A DNA stretch of 64,000 nt, taken from the NCBI GenBank assembly GCA_022605405.1, contig JABYQQ010000009.1, positions 496,001 to 560,000 of the forward strand, given 5' to 3'. How positions within the stretch are numbered: the stretch's first letter is position 1; each line of letters begins with the position of its first letter. The notes beneath the pieces were generated by a model. It ran no database searches, was not told the origin of the DNA, and was given only the letters and a program-made list of their open reading frames with translations. The stretch comes from Earliella scabrosa. Taxonomy: Eukaryota; Basidiomycota; Agaricomycetes; Polyporales; Polyporaceae. The translations under genes and the position numbers were made by a program. This document shows positions 1 to 12,592 of the stretch, piece by piece.

Positions 1-339
1 GGAAAGTCGCGAAGGTGAAGCTGTCGACTGGCAAGACGGTGCAGGCGTATGTTCCGGGAGAGGGGCACAATCTGCAGGATCACAGTGTCGTGCTCATTAG
101 GGGTGGACGTACGCAGGATCTTCCTGGTGTTCGGTAAGTCTTACAATGCCGTCACGTCAGTGCACGCTTTCATCGTGTAAGGCCTGCAGGTACAAGGTAG
201 TGCGCGGGACGCTAGACTTTAGCGGCGTGGTTGGCAGAGTAACTGCACGAAGCAAGTACGGAGGTATGTCGCGCTCGCTATAGTTCCCTGAGACTGTCAT
301 GGCTCACTCCTACCGCTAGCGAAACGACCCAAGCAGTAA
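1..339 (+). CDS. Mitochondrial small-subunit ribosomal protein uS12 (S12), 3' part
   Basis: The gene begins before the window; the last 74 residues are visible. Exons are 1-133, 190-263 and 320-339, with introns of 56 bases each. The translation carries the S12 signature [18 protein letters not shown], then [18 protein letters not shown], and ends in SKYGAKRPKQ, the usual basic S12 tail. The last intron matters. Reading through it would give a stop at 281-283 and lose the conserved tail; splicing 264-319 restores it. uS12 sits at the decoding centre of the small subunit. The bacterial-type sequence points to the mitoribosome rather than the cytosolic uS12 (Rps23) form. It lies tail to tail with the next gene, 266 bases away. 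Confidence 0.9.
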
Positions 340-605
340 TTAATGGTCACTGTGTTGCTGGCAAATGACATGGGACCGTCCGTTCTCCGTTTACCATTGC
401 TGTCGGCGTACCGTACTTTGCACCAGTATATTACTCCCATCATTACTATAGAAGATCATGCAGCTCATCATGAAGGGTCGTGAAGGGTATGTCGGGTATA
501 TGAAGCAACCTCCAGAGGGGATCAAGGTAAAGAAAGCCGTCCGTAGTCCGCGATTAAATGTTGCACGAAATGACGCACTAATGGAACCAGGGGTAAAAAG
601 TTCCC

Positions 606-3600
606 TCAGGTCTTCAGCAGCTCGCCCGCTTGCCTAACAGCCTCCTCCCTCTCCTTCGACGCCCTCACTGTCTTCTCGATCTCCACATTGATCGCCCACA
701 CCCAGGAATCCCTCTCCAGTTTGCTCCTCGTGCGAAACACCAATGCCTTCCGCTTCGCCTTCAACGACGGGATATCCGCCCCGCTATTGTTCCTCCTCGC
801 TCCGGTTGCGCCGCCACGTATGTTCCGGTACCAGATGATGAAGAGCGTGTCCTCCTCACCGTCGTCGGTCTCTAGCCCGTCTTGGTACCGCCGTGCGACA
901 GGCGGGGCGTTCGCGTCGTACTGGCCTTCGGGCAGGTACTGCGCGGCGAAGTAGCCTGAGCAGACGTACGCGTCGAGCAAGTTGATGACCTTGCTCTTGT
1001 GGTGGTGCAGCGAGCTTTTTCCGGTGATGTGATACTGCACTAGGTGACCCGAGACAAGCACAAGCTGCGTATGCCTAGACAATTGCCAATGAGGATCGTA
1101 AGCCATACCGAAGGCTACGCTACATGAGAGGACCGACTCACTTGTATTGGCCCCACCACCCCTTGCGGCCGTACAGTCGACCACACTTGAGCATGGCGCG
1201 ACATCCGTCCAGGACGCACCAGTTGTAGAAGAACGTCAGGTCCGGCAGCGACGCGTCGCGGTCCGGAGGGGGCTCCGCAGGCATATCGTCGTGCGGATGT
1301 TCCTCGCGGAGACGCTGCGGTGTGATGCGCTCGCGCCCCGTGCTGAAATGCGCAACGTCCATTTCGAGGCGGGCATCGACCTGGTGCCGTTTCTTCCAGT
1401 ACGAGATCAGAGGGCGTAGGCGTTCAATCCACTCGAGAGCAGCTGCGCAGGAATATGCCTGTAGGTGGAATCAAATAAGATGGTGGTCGGTGTTGAAGGA
1501 GGTTGGGAAGACGGAGGCCCACCTCAAACCTGACCACCCTTCCAGACGTCAGCAGCAGTTCAAACGACCGCCGCATCCGGAGATGTCCCTTGTCCTTCGC
1601 ATTTGCCATACCCGTCTCTCCGCCAGTGTCTTCATCGTCACTGTCACTCCGCTCGAGTTGAGTCCAGAAACTCTCCGAGTCTTCCCAATCTGTCAGCGCG
1701 CTGAGGTTCACCTGTTCCCTCTGCGGTGGGAGCAGCTGGAACGCACGCCGAACCGCAACAATGCTGCGCAGATCCGACATACCGATCGCCTCCATAATCT
1801 GCAGCTGTCCGCGGCGCACCTCCGACTTGCGGCGGGTGTCTTCGGACGCCGACGGAGTGGCGGGGCTGAACGCAGACTGAGCGGTAGCGGAGTCATTGAC
1901 TGGTGCCCCAGGTGGTGGAGGTGGATGAGCGTGAGCAGGTGTGAGCGTGCAGAGGTATCCGTCGTGCGTCGCCAGGTATACGGACTGCTTCAGCTGCGAA
2001 TTCGGCCGAATGCGATCCACGTAGCCTTCGATAGCGGGCGGTTCGTCCAAACGCGTCCCATCCTTCGTGTGGAGCTTCGTGGGGTAGTGTTGAGCCATGC
2101 GGAACTCGAGGTGCGCAGGCCTGTCCGCTTGCTTCAGGGCGATTCCGCACAGGACTGCCCACTTGCGCGCCTTGCCTTGCACGTCGTCCTCCTGCCATAC
2201 CCAGTCCAGATTGGTGTCGAGACGCCACGCGAGGTCGAAAAGGGTGCCTTCCGCTTTGTTGCGCTCAAGAAGGGCGCGGAATTCTGGCGCGTTGTGGAGG
2301 TACTTCTCGCAAAGCCGGATGATGTTATCTCGAGTGAACACCGTAAACGCGGCATCGATGTCTGCGGTGTCGTGACCTGGGACATCAACTGTTATCCTGA
2401 TGTCCAAGGCAGGTGCCCGTACTTCGATATACGGTGGGAGTTGTCCTCCGAGGTGACGCCTGGTATAACTGTCAGGTTCGCCACTCTCCGCAACAATGTG
2501 CGGAATCACCCACCATACATGCCACATCCAGTCGACGGCTCGAGTTCGGCATTTCAGCTTGAATACGAATATGTTGGTGCCTCTGGATGAGCCGAAGAAG
2601 TGCCGATGGCGTTTGGCGTCGATCCTCACCGGCGTCGGAGGGCATGTCACGCAGAAGGACAGGTCTACGAAGGAATACAGTGAGAGTCGGGTGCTATCTG
2701 GATAGAGCGGCACAATGTATGCGAGCCGCTTCGTCCCTGTAAACCATTCCTTCCCAGGAGTGTGCTAAGGGAAGCGTAAGAGGTGTGAAGTGCGCAACGA
2801 CAGTTGTATTGACAACGACTACTTACATGGTCCTTGTACAGCTCCAACCGATTCTTCCGCCAAGCCACGATGTACTCCCTCCATCCCTCGTTCTCCAGAT
2901 GCCTTGTCGTACGGTTCTGCCATTCATCAAACGTGGGTGGGACGGCGTCCTCGGTATAGGAAACCCGGACCAACATACGATCTATTCGATCGTGAGTATT
3001 GCGGGCAGTCCTCACACTTCGGCTTACCTCGCATAATGATATCTCCCCACTTTGTCTTGGCCTCCCTGGTGGTTTGCTCGACCGCACCGGCACTAGTGAC
3101 CTTTACGGCGTCTCCGGTGCGAGCGAGTACCTCAGAGGGTGGGGCGGGGGTATCATCGTAATGGACATGGACCGCCTTCCCTTTGCCTTTGGTTGGACTA
3201 GTGTCCGTGCTTGTTCCCGGTGACCCACAGGCCCCGGCTCCCGCAGCAGTGGGCATGGACTGGGTAGACGGTGAAGGGTCGGTCGGCATTTGTCCGCTTG
3301 GGTCGTTCAAATGAGGCTCGGGGAGGGACAGCAAAGCGGTGGAGGAGCTTGGACTTTCTATTCTGATGTCTTGCTCCCGAGACAAGTCGGGAGACAACGC
3401 CGGAGGCCCTTGCGGAGGAGTGACAACGGTATGAGATGGTGCCGTTACGAATGTTTCGGCTTCAGTGAAGGGGGGAACGACATGTATTGTGGGATATATG
3501 TCGGCTGGAGGCGCAGAGGGACTTGCTTCGGGTCCCTCTGAGGGCAGTGGCGGCGATTGTAGACGGTCGTCGAGAGTGTCCATGCCAAGGAAGACCCCGA

Positions 3601-4036
3601 TGTCGAAGGAATTGCCGATCCACTTCTGTCCAGTCCCGGTCTGCCTCTGTTGCTTGCGAGCACGTCCCCACTCACTCTCCCGCCACCGCCGTCGCATCTC
3701 CGCCCGTATACTCTTCTGCTGACTCGCACCCCAGTCTTCACGTTTGCCACCGTGCTTGAGGAAGAACTCGAGTGCGTGTTTCCGGATGACATCGGAGAGG
3801 CTGCTCTCGTCATCAGAGTCCGAGTCGCTGCTAGATGAGTCCGTTTGTCCTCCCCCAAGAAGCCCGCGCCTGCGCTTCTGCTTTGGAGGATGCTTGTGTG
3901 GGATGTGGTATAATGCCGCGGCTGGCATGGGTCCAATGAAGCGTCGACGGGGGTTGTGCACATCGTCCTTCTTGACGACCTCCCTGGATGATGTGAGCGT
4001 GGTCGGCGGCGCGGGAGGCATAGGCGTCGACCCCAT
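606..4036 (-). CDS. Spo71/Mug56-like PH-domain sporulation protein
   Basis: Exons on the minus strand are 3028-4036, 2827-2981, 1523-2764, 1142-1458 and 606-1074, which join to 1,063 residues in one frame. The N-terminal third is low complexity with a Ser/Asp run. Around residues 336-390 is the Spo7_2_N-like block (DRMLVRVSYTEDAVPPTFDEW, later WREYIVAWRKNRLELYKDH). Next comes a segment with TPGKEWFTGTKRLAYIVPL and SLYSFVDLSFCVTCPPTP. A C-terminal PH region begins near GCRAMLKCGRLY and continues with QLVLVSGHLVQYHI. Spo71 and Mug56 act in forespore membrane formation during yeast meiosis; the role in mushrooms is inferred. The ATG at 4036 follows a possible splice acceptor, and the frame stays open up to 4249, so the start is uncertain. 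It is divergent from the cofactor D gene. Confidence 0.8.
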
Positions 4037-4362
4037 ACTGGAAGAGAGACAGGAGATGTTGAGCAGAGGACAAAGAACGGAGGGACGCAACGCGTCCGGC
4101 GGGCGCCCCAGAGGTGGGTATGACGTTGTGGAGAAGATCGCAGACGCCCACAGGGCCCGGTTAAGTCTGTCCCAGAAAGGGAAATCCCGACTATGTATCA
4201 ACGGCACGTACGCGTCTGGACTCCGCATTCCCACTCTGTTGGGACTCAACTTCGCCGCCAGCGGGCCTCACTCCTGTGGGAACCAGTGTGAATCGCCGTT
4301 AATCCCCATACATCTTACAGGCCAATACTCAGGAACAACAACAACAAAGTCAACACCGCAAT
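4037..4362. promoter_or_regulatory. Divergent promoter region between Spo71-like gene and TBCD
   Basis: These 326 bases separate two start codons that point away from each other, so they must hold both promoters and 5' leaders. The minus-strand frame remains open up to 4249, so part could be coding or a 5' exon of the Spo71-like gene. I see no clear TATA box. CA-rich sequence just before 4363 fits a fungal leader. Confidence 0.5.
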
Positions 4363-7300
4363 ATGGACACTGATCCCGCTGACGATTTCCAGTTCTGGGC
4401 AAGGTTCGAGAACAAGGACGAGTTCGTCGCGCTCCGCGACGAGCTTCTCGCTATCGATCTCTATGCGGAGCCAACATCTGATGAAGATAGGGCAGAGGCG
4501 CAACTATCCAACAAGTTGATCTACATCGTGGGTCATGTCCCATGCCACCTTCGCACTTACATGAGCTGAACTGGAGTCTGGATAATGCACCCAGTTTAAT
4601 GCGTATCAGGAGCAGTCCTACCTGTGGGATCCATACCTGGAACAACTCGTCACGCCAGTCGTTGAAGTCGTGAAAGCGCATGCCAAGAAATTCGCAAGCA
4701 GTAGCTCTACCATTCAAGTCTCAAGCGCGAGACTGGATCGAGTAGCCTCGATACTCTACTTCTTTGTCAGCTTCCGGGGTTACAAGACCATCAGTACGAC
4801 TCTTGTATGCTCCTCCGTATGCTGCCCTCGCTGACTGCATCGCTAGCCAGGTTCTTCCCTCACGAGATAGCGGACCTCACTGTCACTCTCGACTACTTCG
4901 ACGCGCCCGATAGCCCAGTACAACACTCTCATCAATGGGCTCTGCGATATACCCTCCTGTTGTGGCTATCGCTTGTCTGCATGATTCCGTTTGACTTGGA
5001 ACAGTTTGACGAGATCGGAAAGGCAGGAGAGACAGCCGCTCGTGTCGAGACCACTGGGAAGGCATTCCTGGATAAAGCGGGTCTGGATCGTGAAGGGGCA
5101 GCACTATTGTTGTCGCGACTGTACATGAGGTAACGGACTTTTATTCATCTTGCCATTACTCGAACTGACTATCAATAGGAAAGATATGCAGTCACGGTTC
5201 TCAGGCTTCCTGGCGTACACGATGGAGACGATCGAGAAGAGCGTAAACCCCTTTCCTGTACGTCATGCAACACGTCTTGGTTTGGGACTCACGAGGTCCT
5301 CACAGCCTTTCACCTCTAGGTTATGGGTGTCCTACGTGCGCTCTGTGAAGTGGCCAAACTTGGATCGGCTTCACAAGTAGAGGCCCACAAGGACGAGTTG
5401 CTGCAGATCGTGCAAGCCCTTGAGCGGAATCACACCCTCATGGGCAACACCATTATCCGAAAGTTGCGGACTAAACTGGTGGCCAGAATTGTCATTCGAC
5501 TACTTCCTGCCAAGACTCGCAGGCTCCGTGTTAAAGGTACCCTTGTTGCATGCGTGATCTGAAGATTTTCCTGACAAACAGTAAAGGGAAAGCGTTGGCC
5601 GGTGAGAACAAAGGCAGCGCTCAAGAACTTCTAGACGAGGATGAATTCGATGTCCCCGACGAGGTTGAGACCGTTCTTGAAGAACTCTTCAAAGCACTTC
5701 GAGACAAAGACACCATAGTCCGATATTCAGCGGCCAAGGGCGTCGCGCGAGTCTCCGAACGACTTCCTGTAGATTTCACCGAACAGGTTCTTGAGCAAGT
5801 CCTCCAACTGTTCTCAATACATTCCATCGCTGTAGCCAGCATATACGACATGCCAAGTATCGCCGAGGGTACCTGGCACGGAGCATGTCTTGCATGTGCC
5901 GAAATGGCAAGGCGGGGTCTCATACCAGACGAACGGCTTGCCGAGCTGGTGGGGTGGTTGTACAAGGTTCGTATCCATCGCTTATACAGCGTTCACGACG
6001 TTGACAGTCTTCAAAAAGGCACTCTACTTCGATATCAGGAAGGGAGCGCACTCGATTGGTTCAAACGTGCGAGACGCAGCTTCGTATGTGCTCTGGTCTC
6101 TCGCCCGGGCACAGAGCGTCGATGCTCTGCGGCCGCATGCGCTGGAGCTTGCAAAGAGGCTTGTGGCCGTGTCGCTCTTTGATCGGGAGATCCACATTCG
6201 GCGTGCTGCTAGTGCTGCTTTCCAGGAGTATGTCGGCAGGACGGTGAGGCAGGCTCCCATTACCTTCGTTTTGTGCTGACATGGCCACAATAGAGCCTGT
6301 TTCCTCACGGCATAGACGTCCTACGGAAGACCGATTTTTACGCGGTCGGCATTCGCAGAAACTCGTTCACGATTGCAGCCCCTGAAGTGGCAGAGTACGT
6401 CTTCGTTGCACATGTGTCTGCCAAGCACTGCTAAGTATGGCGCGCGCAGACATGAGGTATACCGACCGTTCCTCATTGACCACTTGTTATCTGTCACCTT
6501 GAGGCATTGGGATCCGGCCATGAGGCAAATTGCTGCACAATCCCTTAGGATTATCTGCGAGCTCGATCTCGTCAAGCTAGGTCCCGATGCGGCTACACGT
6601 GCGGTGTGTAGCGCACTTGAAGACGACTGCCCTCATATCTGATAACCTGCCCTTTTTGTAGGCGACGTTGCTGCAGATGCCGGACGCAGGGGACATTCAC
6701 GGCGGTCTTCTAGCCCTCACAGAGCTCGCAGCGGCGTTCCGCGACTCCGTACACGCTGAGCAGCTGGAACCAGAACGACGGAAGGTTCGTTTAGCTCGCA
6801 CATGCGTCGGCCAGGATATCTCACCACAACCTTCTCCAGGTCTTCGCAGCCCTCTCCACCGTCCCTCTCACCACCGTCCAGTCCGCGCGTCAGGAGCTCA
6901 TCGCAGCCGCAGCTTGCGAACTCATCGCCTCCGGCATCTCGTATGCCGAGACGCAGCACTCGCAGAGCACAGTGCCGCACTGGCGGCAGGTTGTGGACTC
7001 GGGGCTGAAGAGCAAACACGTTCCGGTACAGGAAGCCGCTGCGGCCGCACTGGCAGCCGTCAGTCGCCTAGTGGCGTGTTCGGCGGTTGTGCAGCGGTTG
7101 ATCAAGGACTATGAGGGCGGAAGTCCGCCGATGCAACAGAGTTTGGCGAGGGTGTTGGGCGTCTTGGATTACGCCAAACACAAACACGGAATTGAGAGTG
7201 CTGTGGAATGCTTGCTGCGCATGGTCGATCGGAAGGTGAGTAGTCGACCGCATACATTCCACATGACAGCTGACCATGTGGTGACGGACAATGCACAGAG

Positions 7301-8894
7301 CGGACAGGGGAGCGGGAACATCGAAGCACGCAGGAATGCGTTTGACTCTATGCCGCAAATTCTCCGCAACGTTGCGGATGGTCTGGTAGAGCGTGAGCGG
7401 GTGCACCCTATCGCCGTCCCCGGGCCACCGCCACTGACTATATTGCAGATCTCTCCGCGGACATCGTCTGCCGGGTGATGGACGCGCTTCTTGACGGCCT
7501 GACGGACTACACGAGCGACGAGCGGGGAGACGTCGGCTCGTGGGTACGCATATCGTGCGTCAAGGGGCTGACCTCTCTCGTCCAGACCCTCTTCTCGCGG
7601 GCAAGTTTCCTGCCGGACCTCGCCAGCTACCTGCCGCCGGAGAAGTTCCACGACGCGATTGCCGGAATCCTCAAGCAGGGTGTAGAAAGGCTGGACAACG
7701 TCAGACAGATCGCAGGAGAGAACTTCTTGTCCGTCCTTCTGCTCCCGCCACCTGCAGTGCCGGACCCGGCTCCATGGAAAATCCGGGGAGAGAAGAAGAT
7801 GAAGGAGGTGTTCCTGAGGTATGACGTTACGTTTCCGCCCTCGGTCATAGTGCGATTTTGGTGGGTCGATGATGCTCACGAGGCCCCCACACAGTGAGAA
7901 GGAATCAGTGGGATGGAACGATGGCAATTGGTTGTTCCCCCGGGCGGTGCAGCTACTCGATAACGAACGGTACCGCGATCAGGTTCTTGCAGGGATCGTG
8001 CTCAGCGCGAGTACGAAGACGGATAGCACGGTACGTAAATTTACTCTGATCGTAGTATTTGTGGCTGTATATTTGGAATGTACACTAACCAAATCGATAG
8101 CAACGCCCTGTAACCTCCGCTCTGGTGAACTGGGCATTGAAGATACCTGTTTCGGCGGACGAGCGCGACCGATATGATCTCCGCGGACTTGCGCGTGATC
8201 TTCTAGCGCAGGGGATGAAGAACGTTAGCTCGAATAACGTGGTCGTTCCCGTGCTGCAAACGCTGAATGTCCTACTTGAGGCGGACGTTTTCGAGAACTT
8301 GCCGCAAGACCCTGAAGGACTGCAAGCGTGCGTGTCTGGTCTGTTTCATGGTGATGGTACTCCATCTCAATCGTGGTTCCGGACAGCTTGCGATCACTGT
8401 TGTCGCTTGTAACCAAGAATGCTTCACGATTGAAAAACCCGCAGCGAATCAACGTGTCCATGAGATGGTACAAAGTTTGTTGATCATGTGCTGTTTAGAG
8501 CGACTGATTGCAGTCTCCAGTCTTGTCAACCTCTTGCCGATCGCAGCCCTTCAGAAGGACTGCATCGCTCAATTGTCGACTTATCTTGCGCATCAATATC
8601 CTCGGGTTCGTGCTTGTTGCTACGCGGATATGTTTTGCGCTGACCCGGGATAATAGGTGAGAGCGGACACAGCGGAATACCTTTACCTTGTGCTCTCCAG
8701 CAAAGATACCGGCCTAGAGACCGATGAAGTCGAACAAATTCTCCTGGAGACAGAATGGTAGGTCGCATTGCCTGGCTAAGGACGGTCCTGCTGGCAACTC
8801 ACGTATCGTGTCCAGGTCTTCTGGGAATCTGGCAGGTGTACAGGACGCCGCTCGGCGTTGCATAGACATGCTGTCCTCTGCAGAACCCATGTAG
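4363..8894 (+). CDS. TBCD: Tubulin-folding cofactor D (TBCD; Cin1/Alp1 family)
   Basis: Nineteen exons: 4363-4527, 4595-4793, 4847-5129, 5179-5257, 5320-5536, 5587-5966, 6019-6243, 6294-6394, 6450-6603, 6662-6784, 6840-7235, 7299-7392, 7449-7818, 7895-8030, 8101-8327, 8387-8467, 8521-8605, 8657-8757 and 8816-8894. They give 1,164 residues, close to human TBCD (about 1,190). Landmarks match in order: YQEQSYLWDPYLE, YFFVSFRGYKT and FFPHEIADL, LLWLSLVCMIPFDL, IRKGAHSIGSNVRDAASYV, RAASAAFQEYVGR, GNIEARRNAF, and LMDYT-like LTDYTSDERGDVGSWVR. The protein is a HEAT/ARM-repeat chaperone that captures beta-tubulin and works with cofactors C and E and Arl2 in heterodimer assembly. All introns are 49-76 bases. 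Several splice sites were chosen among alternatives by conserved frame. Confidence 0.92.
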
Positions 8895-9156
8895 TGTTGA
8901 ACGCGTCTGTATGAATACTAGGCTGAGTGACACGCCCAACGTACGTTGTAGTTAAGGCTTATAACCAAGCCCGGCCGTCACTAGTTCACTGTGGCCTCTG
9001 AAGCCAACCGATACCCTTATGGGCTCGTGAGAAAATGACTGAATGGGTCCTGTTGAGCGCCTGTTTAGTCGTAACTGCCGCTGGGCCGGACGTCACCGAT
9101 TCGAGTGCCCTTGGTTTCTGTCTTGAACTCTTCCTGCACGTTTTACGACTCTCGAC

Positions 9157-11406
9157 ATGGTTGCAAGCCCTCGCATCAGTGACCAGGAGCTTGCTGCTAT
9201 CAACGCTGCCGCAGTTACGCGCGAGTACAACGTCAAGCCACATCTCGGTGAGGATCTACCGCCAGGAACGGCAAGGAAGGGTTGCTGAGTTCGGTCTCGA
9301 CCGCAGACTACCGGACAGTATCGGCGGTCAATGGGTGAGTGCGCTTGGACTGGTCACGTCGTGCATCTGGACCCAATAGTTGTGCAGTCCACTGGTTGTC
9401 CTGGACAATGTCAAGGTGCGTTTCATCCCTATTGGGCGCGTCCCTGTAGTACTAATCCTCGCGATAGTTCCCCTCATACAACGAGATTGTCCAACTAACA
9501 CTACCAGACGGGTCAAAACGCGGTGGCCAAGTGCTTGAGGTGCAGGGCAAGAAGGCGATCGTGCAAGTCTTCGAGGGCACATCTGGTGTCGATGTCAAAG
9601 CCACCCATGTCGAGTTTACCGGAAGCAGCATGAAGCTACCCGTGGCGGAGGACATGCTTGGTCGTATCTTCAACGGTTCTGGTCAGCCCATTGATAACGG
9701 TCCGAAGGTCTTCGCCGAGGACTATCTGGACATCAACGGTGCGTTTGCGTTTAGAGCCTCTTGCATTCTCGCATGCCCCCTTAATGCACCACTATCCGCC
9801 AAGGCTCCCCCATCAACCCCTACTCTCGTATATACCCTGAGGAGATGATTCAGACCGGTATTTCCACAATCGACGTTATGAACTCTATTGCACGAGGACA
9901 GAAGATTCCCATCTTCTCCGCTGCGGGTCTGCCACACAACGAGGTTCGCAGTAACTCATGCAAGTATCGAGGCACGAACGTGCTCACCCAATACGCTTCT
10001 AGATTGCTGCACAGATCGTGCGTCAAGCCGGCCTAGTCAAGGGACCGACGAAAGGCGTGCACGATGGTCATGAAGACAACTTCTCGGTCGTGTTCGCGGC
10101 AATGGGTGTCAACATGGAGACTGCGCGCTTCTTCAAGCAGGACTTCGAGGAGAACGGCAGTCTTGACCGTGTTACGCTCTTCTTCAACCTTGCAAACGAC
10201 CCCACGATCGAGCGTATCATCACCCCTCGTCTGGCGCTGACTACGGCCGAGTATTACGCCTACCAACTGGAAAAACACGTGTTGGTCATCCTCACTGATA
10301 TGTCCTCGTACGCCGATGCGCTCCGTGAGGCAAGTCCTGTATGCACAATCAGAATGATACCCCTGATCTCACACACCATCTTCTCGGGCTGCAGGTCTCC
10401 GCCGCACGAGAGGAGGTTCCTGGTCGTCGTGGATATCCCGGTTACATGTACACAGACTTGTCGACCATCTACGAGCGTGCAGGTCGTGTGGAGGGTCGGA
10501 ATGGCTCCATCACTCAGATTCCTATCCTGACTATGCCCAATGACGGTGCGTCCACGCCTCAGTCCCCTCACCCGTTCCGTTCATTCAACTCACCGCCTCC
10601 TCGATGTTTCTGCGCTTTTGACTGGCTCGCCACCACGCTGCGTTACTCGTGGCTTTACCTCCGCCAGACATCACGCATCCAATTCCCGATCTCACCGGGT
10701 ACATCACTGAGGGCCAGATCTTCGTCGATCGTCAGCTGCACAACAGGCAAATATACCCACCGATCAACGTGCTCCCCTCGCTCTCGCGTCTCATGAAGAG
10801 CGCTATTGGAGAGAAGCTCACGCGCAAGGACCACGGTGACGTTTCGAATCAGCTGGTGCGTCTTTCGCCGCGGGGTGATGCGCCTAAGTGGCAGTACGTG
10901 TGGCCAGGACTGACACGGGAATGGTGCTTCCAGTATGCCAAGTACGCTATCGGACGGGACGCCGCGGCCATGAAGGCCGTCGTCGGTGAGGAGGCGCTCT
11001 CATCCGAGGACAAGCTCGCACTCGAGTTCCTTGATAAGTTCGAGAAGCAGTTCGTGGGTCAGGGTACGTACCGGCCCTTCCCCTCCCCTCTTCCGCGTTC
11101 TGCCCGTGACGCTCATGAACCTGCTCTTATCTTCGTTTCACGGTGTCTTCCCTGCATGGCCAACGTGGTTGTGTGGGTGCTGCGCGTCTCTGCGTGCGTG
11201 CGTTTGTGTGTGCAGGCGCATACGAGAGCCGGTCCATCTTCGACTCGCTCGACCTCGCATGGTCGCTGCTGCGCATCTTCCCGAAGGAGCAGCTCAACCG
11301 TATCAGCCCCAAGATCATCGCTGAGTTCTACGCCCGCAAGACGCGGAAGCCGACAGAGGACGTCAAGGCGGCGCCTGCGGAGGAGAAGCTCGTCGACGAC
11401 GCGTAA
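9157..11406 (+). CDS. VMA2: V-type proton ATPase subunit B
   Basis: Ten exons: 9157-9247, 9307-9334, 9388-9415, 9468-9738, 9804-9943, 10003-10329, 10395-10545, 10668-10855, 10934-11063 and 11216-11406. They join to 514 residues, the family's normal length. The product is nearly colinear with yeast Vma2, for example [58 protein letters not shown] and [17 protein letters not shown]. Subunit B is the non-catalytic nucleotide-binding subunit of the V1 head, which acidifies vacuoles and other compartments. Intron 6 (10330-10394) starts with GCAAGT and is a GC-AG intron; the conserved sequence across it (ALRE joined to [10 protein letters not shown]) leaves no alternative. Introns 7 and 9 are longer (122 and 152 bases). 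It lies 262 bases downstream of TBCD on the same strand. Confidence 0.96.
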
Positions 11407-12592
11407 GGCCCAAACGTTCGCCACGCGTCCGAGCGCGTGGAAGTGCAGTGCGTTCGCCTGCGCGGTATCTCCGTCCGTTGTGCGGAGACATGTGCGGATT
11501 GAACGGACTTTGTTGCAGATATTGCCGGAGGAGCTGAAGCCACAAGATGTCCCGGACACTGTTGCAGCCGCCGATTCGCGCGCGCGTATACGTATATGTG
11601 TTGTACATACCACTGTCATGACGAAGACGTTTGTTTTATCCCATTTCCACTGACGGAACGTGCACCCTCGCTATATGTTTAGATACCTGCGCTCTCGCTG
11701 CGAGGCTCAGAGTATTTCTGTGATCGTACGAGATTGTCCTCGAGGTGGTGGAGTCTACACATGGAAGGTGCGTGGTGGTTTGGCATTGCCCAGCGCCCTA
11801 GGTACCGCGGCGGTGGCGTGCCTGCAGTGGTAGTCATCAGATTCATTGTCTCTCGCCCACGTTCTCGAGGACTTGCTTAGGATAGACTAGGAGAGCATAT
11901 GTTGCGGCGTCGCGGCGGAGTTGTGACAGATAGACTCAACTTGCTCGGGTCATCGTGACGTCAAGAACATGCTAAGATTGTGCGTGGTGTGGGATATCTG
12001 GGTGGTGACAGTGCCGTGCGCATGGATATCTGGATATCTGGCGTGCGTGTTCAGTACGCAGCTACAGTGAATCACGTCTGAATACGCTGCAGACGATGAT
12101 GCAAAGGAACGCATGCCAAAGATATCCACCTGCAGACCTCCAACCCATGCCAGCGCTTGACCGCCGTGTGGATATCCCTGCCTCGCAGTAGCAGTAAGTA
12201 CTAGCGAATAGAAGCATCTGGGGTGGCAGGTGCAGTGCCGGCAGAGTACGTACAAGCAGAGAGTGCGCTACCGCCCGCTTCCCGTTCCCATAGCCTTGCA
12301 TCGCGTGGACATTCCACGGCGTCGACCCTGGCACTCGTACGGTAAACAGCTCCCTTGAGGCTAACTGATACTATCGGGTGGAAACCGGGCCCAGGCTCGC
12401 TCCCGCACTTTGGCTGCGTATTCCTCGGAGCGACGGACAGCCTCATGCGGCCTCAGGCCTCAGGCTTCAGGCCGCACCGTTCATGTCCGCGCCTTCTGTC
12501 GAGTGGCTGCTGACTGCATCGTGATAGGTTCTAGTCTGGATCCAGGCCGGGAGTCACTGGCACGGATGCGGCGACAGAGCACTCTGTGGCCA
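11407..12592. other. Non-coding region downstream of VMA2
   Basis: No reading frame here shows family resemblance or a plausible splice pattern. From 11990 to 12180 the heptamer GGATATC or its complement occurs about five times. A short CCTCAGG-rich palindromic patch lies near 12440-12480. The first few hundred bases are presumably 3' UTR and terminator of VMA2. Confidence 0.5.

Noticed and set aside
1322..2590. Plus-strand open frame of 422 codons
   Set aside because: It lies opposite the conserved long exon of the Spo71-like gene, and its product has no family resemblance, so it is a shadow.
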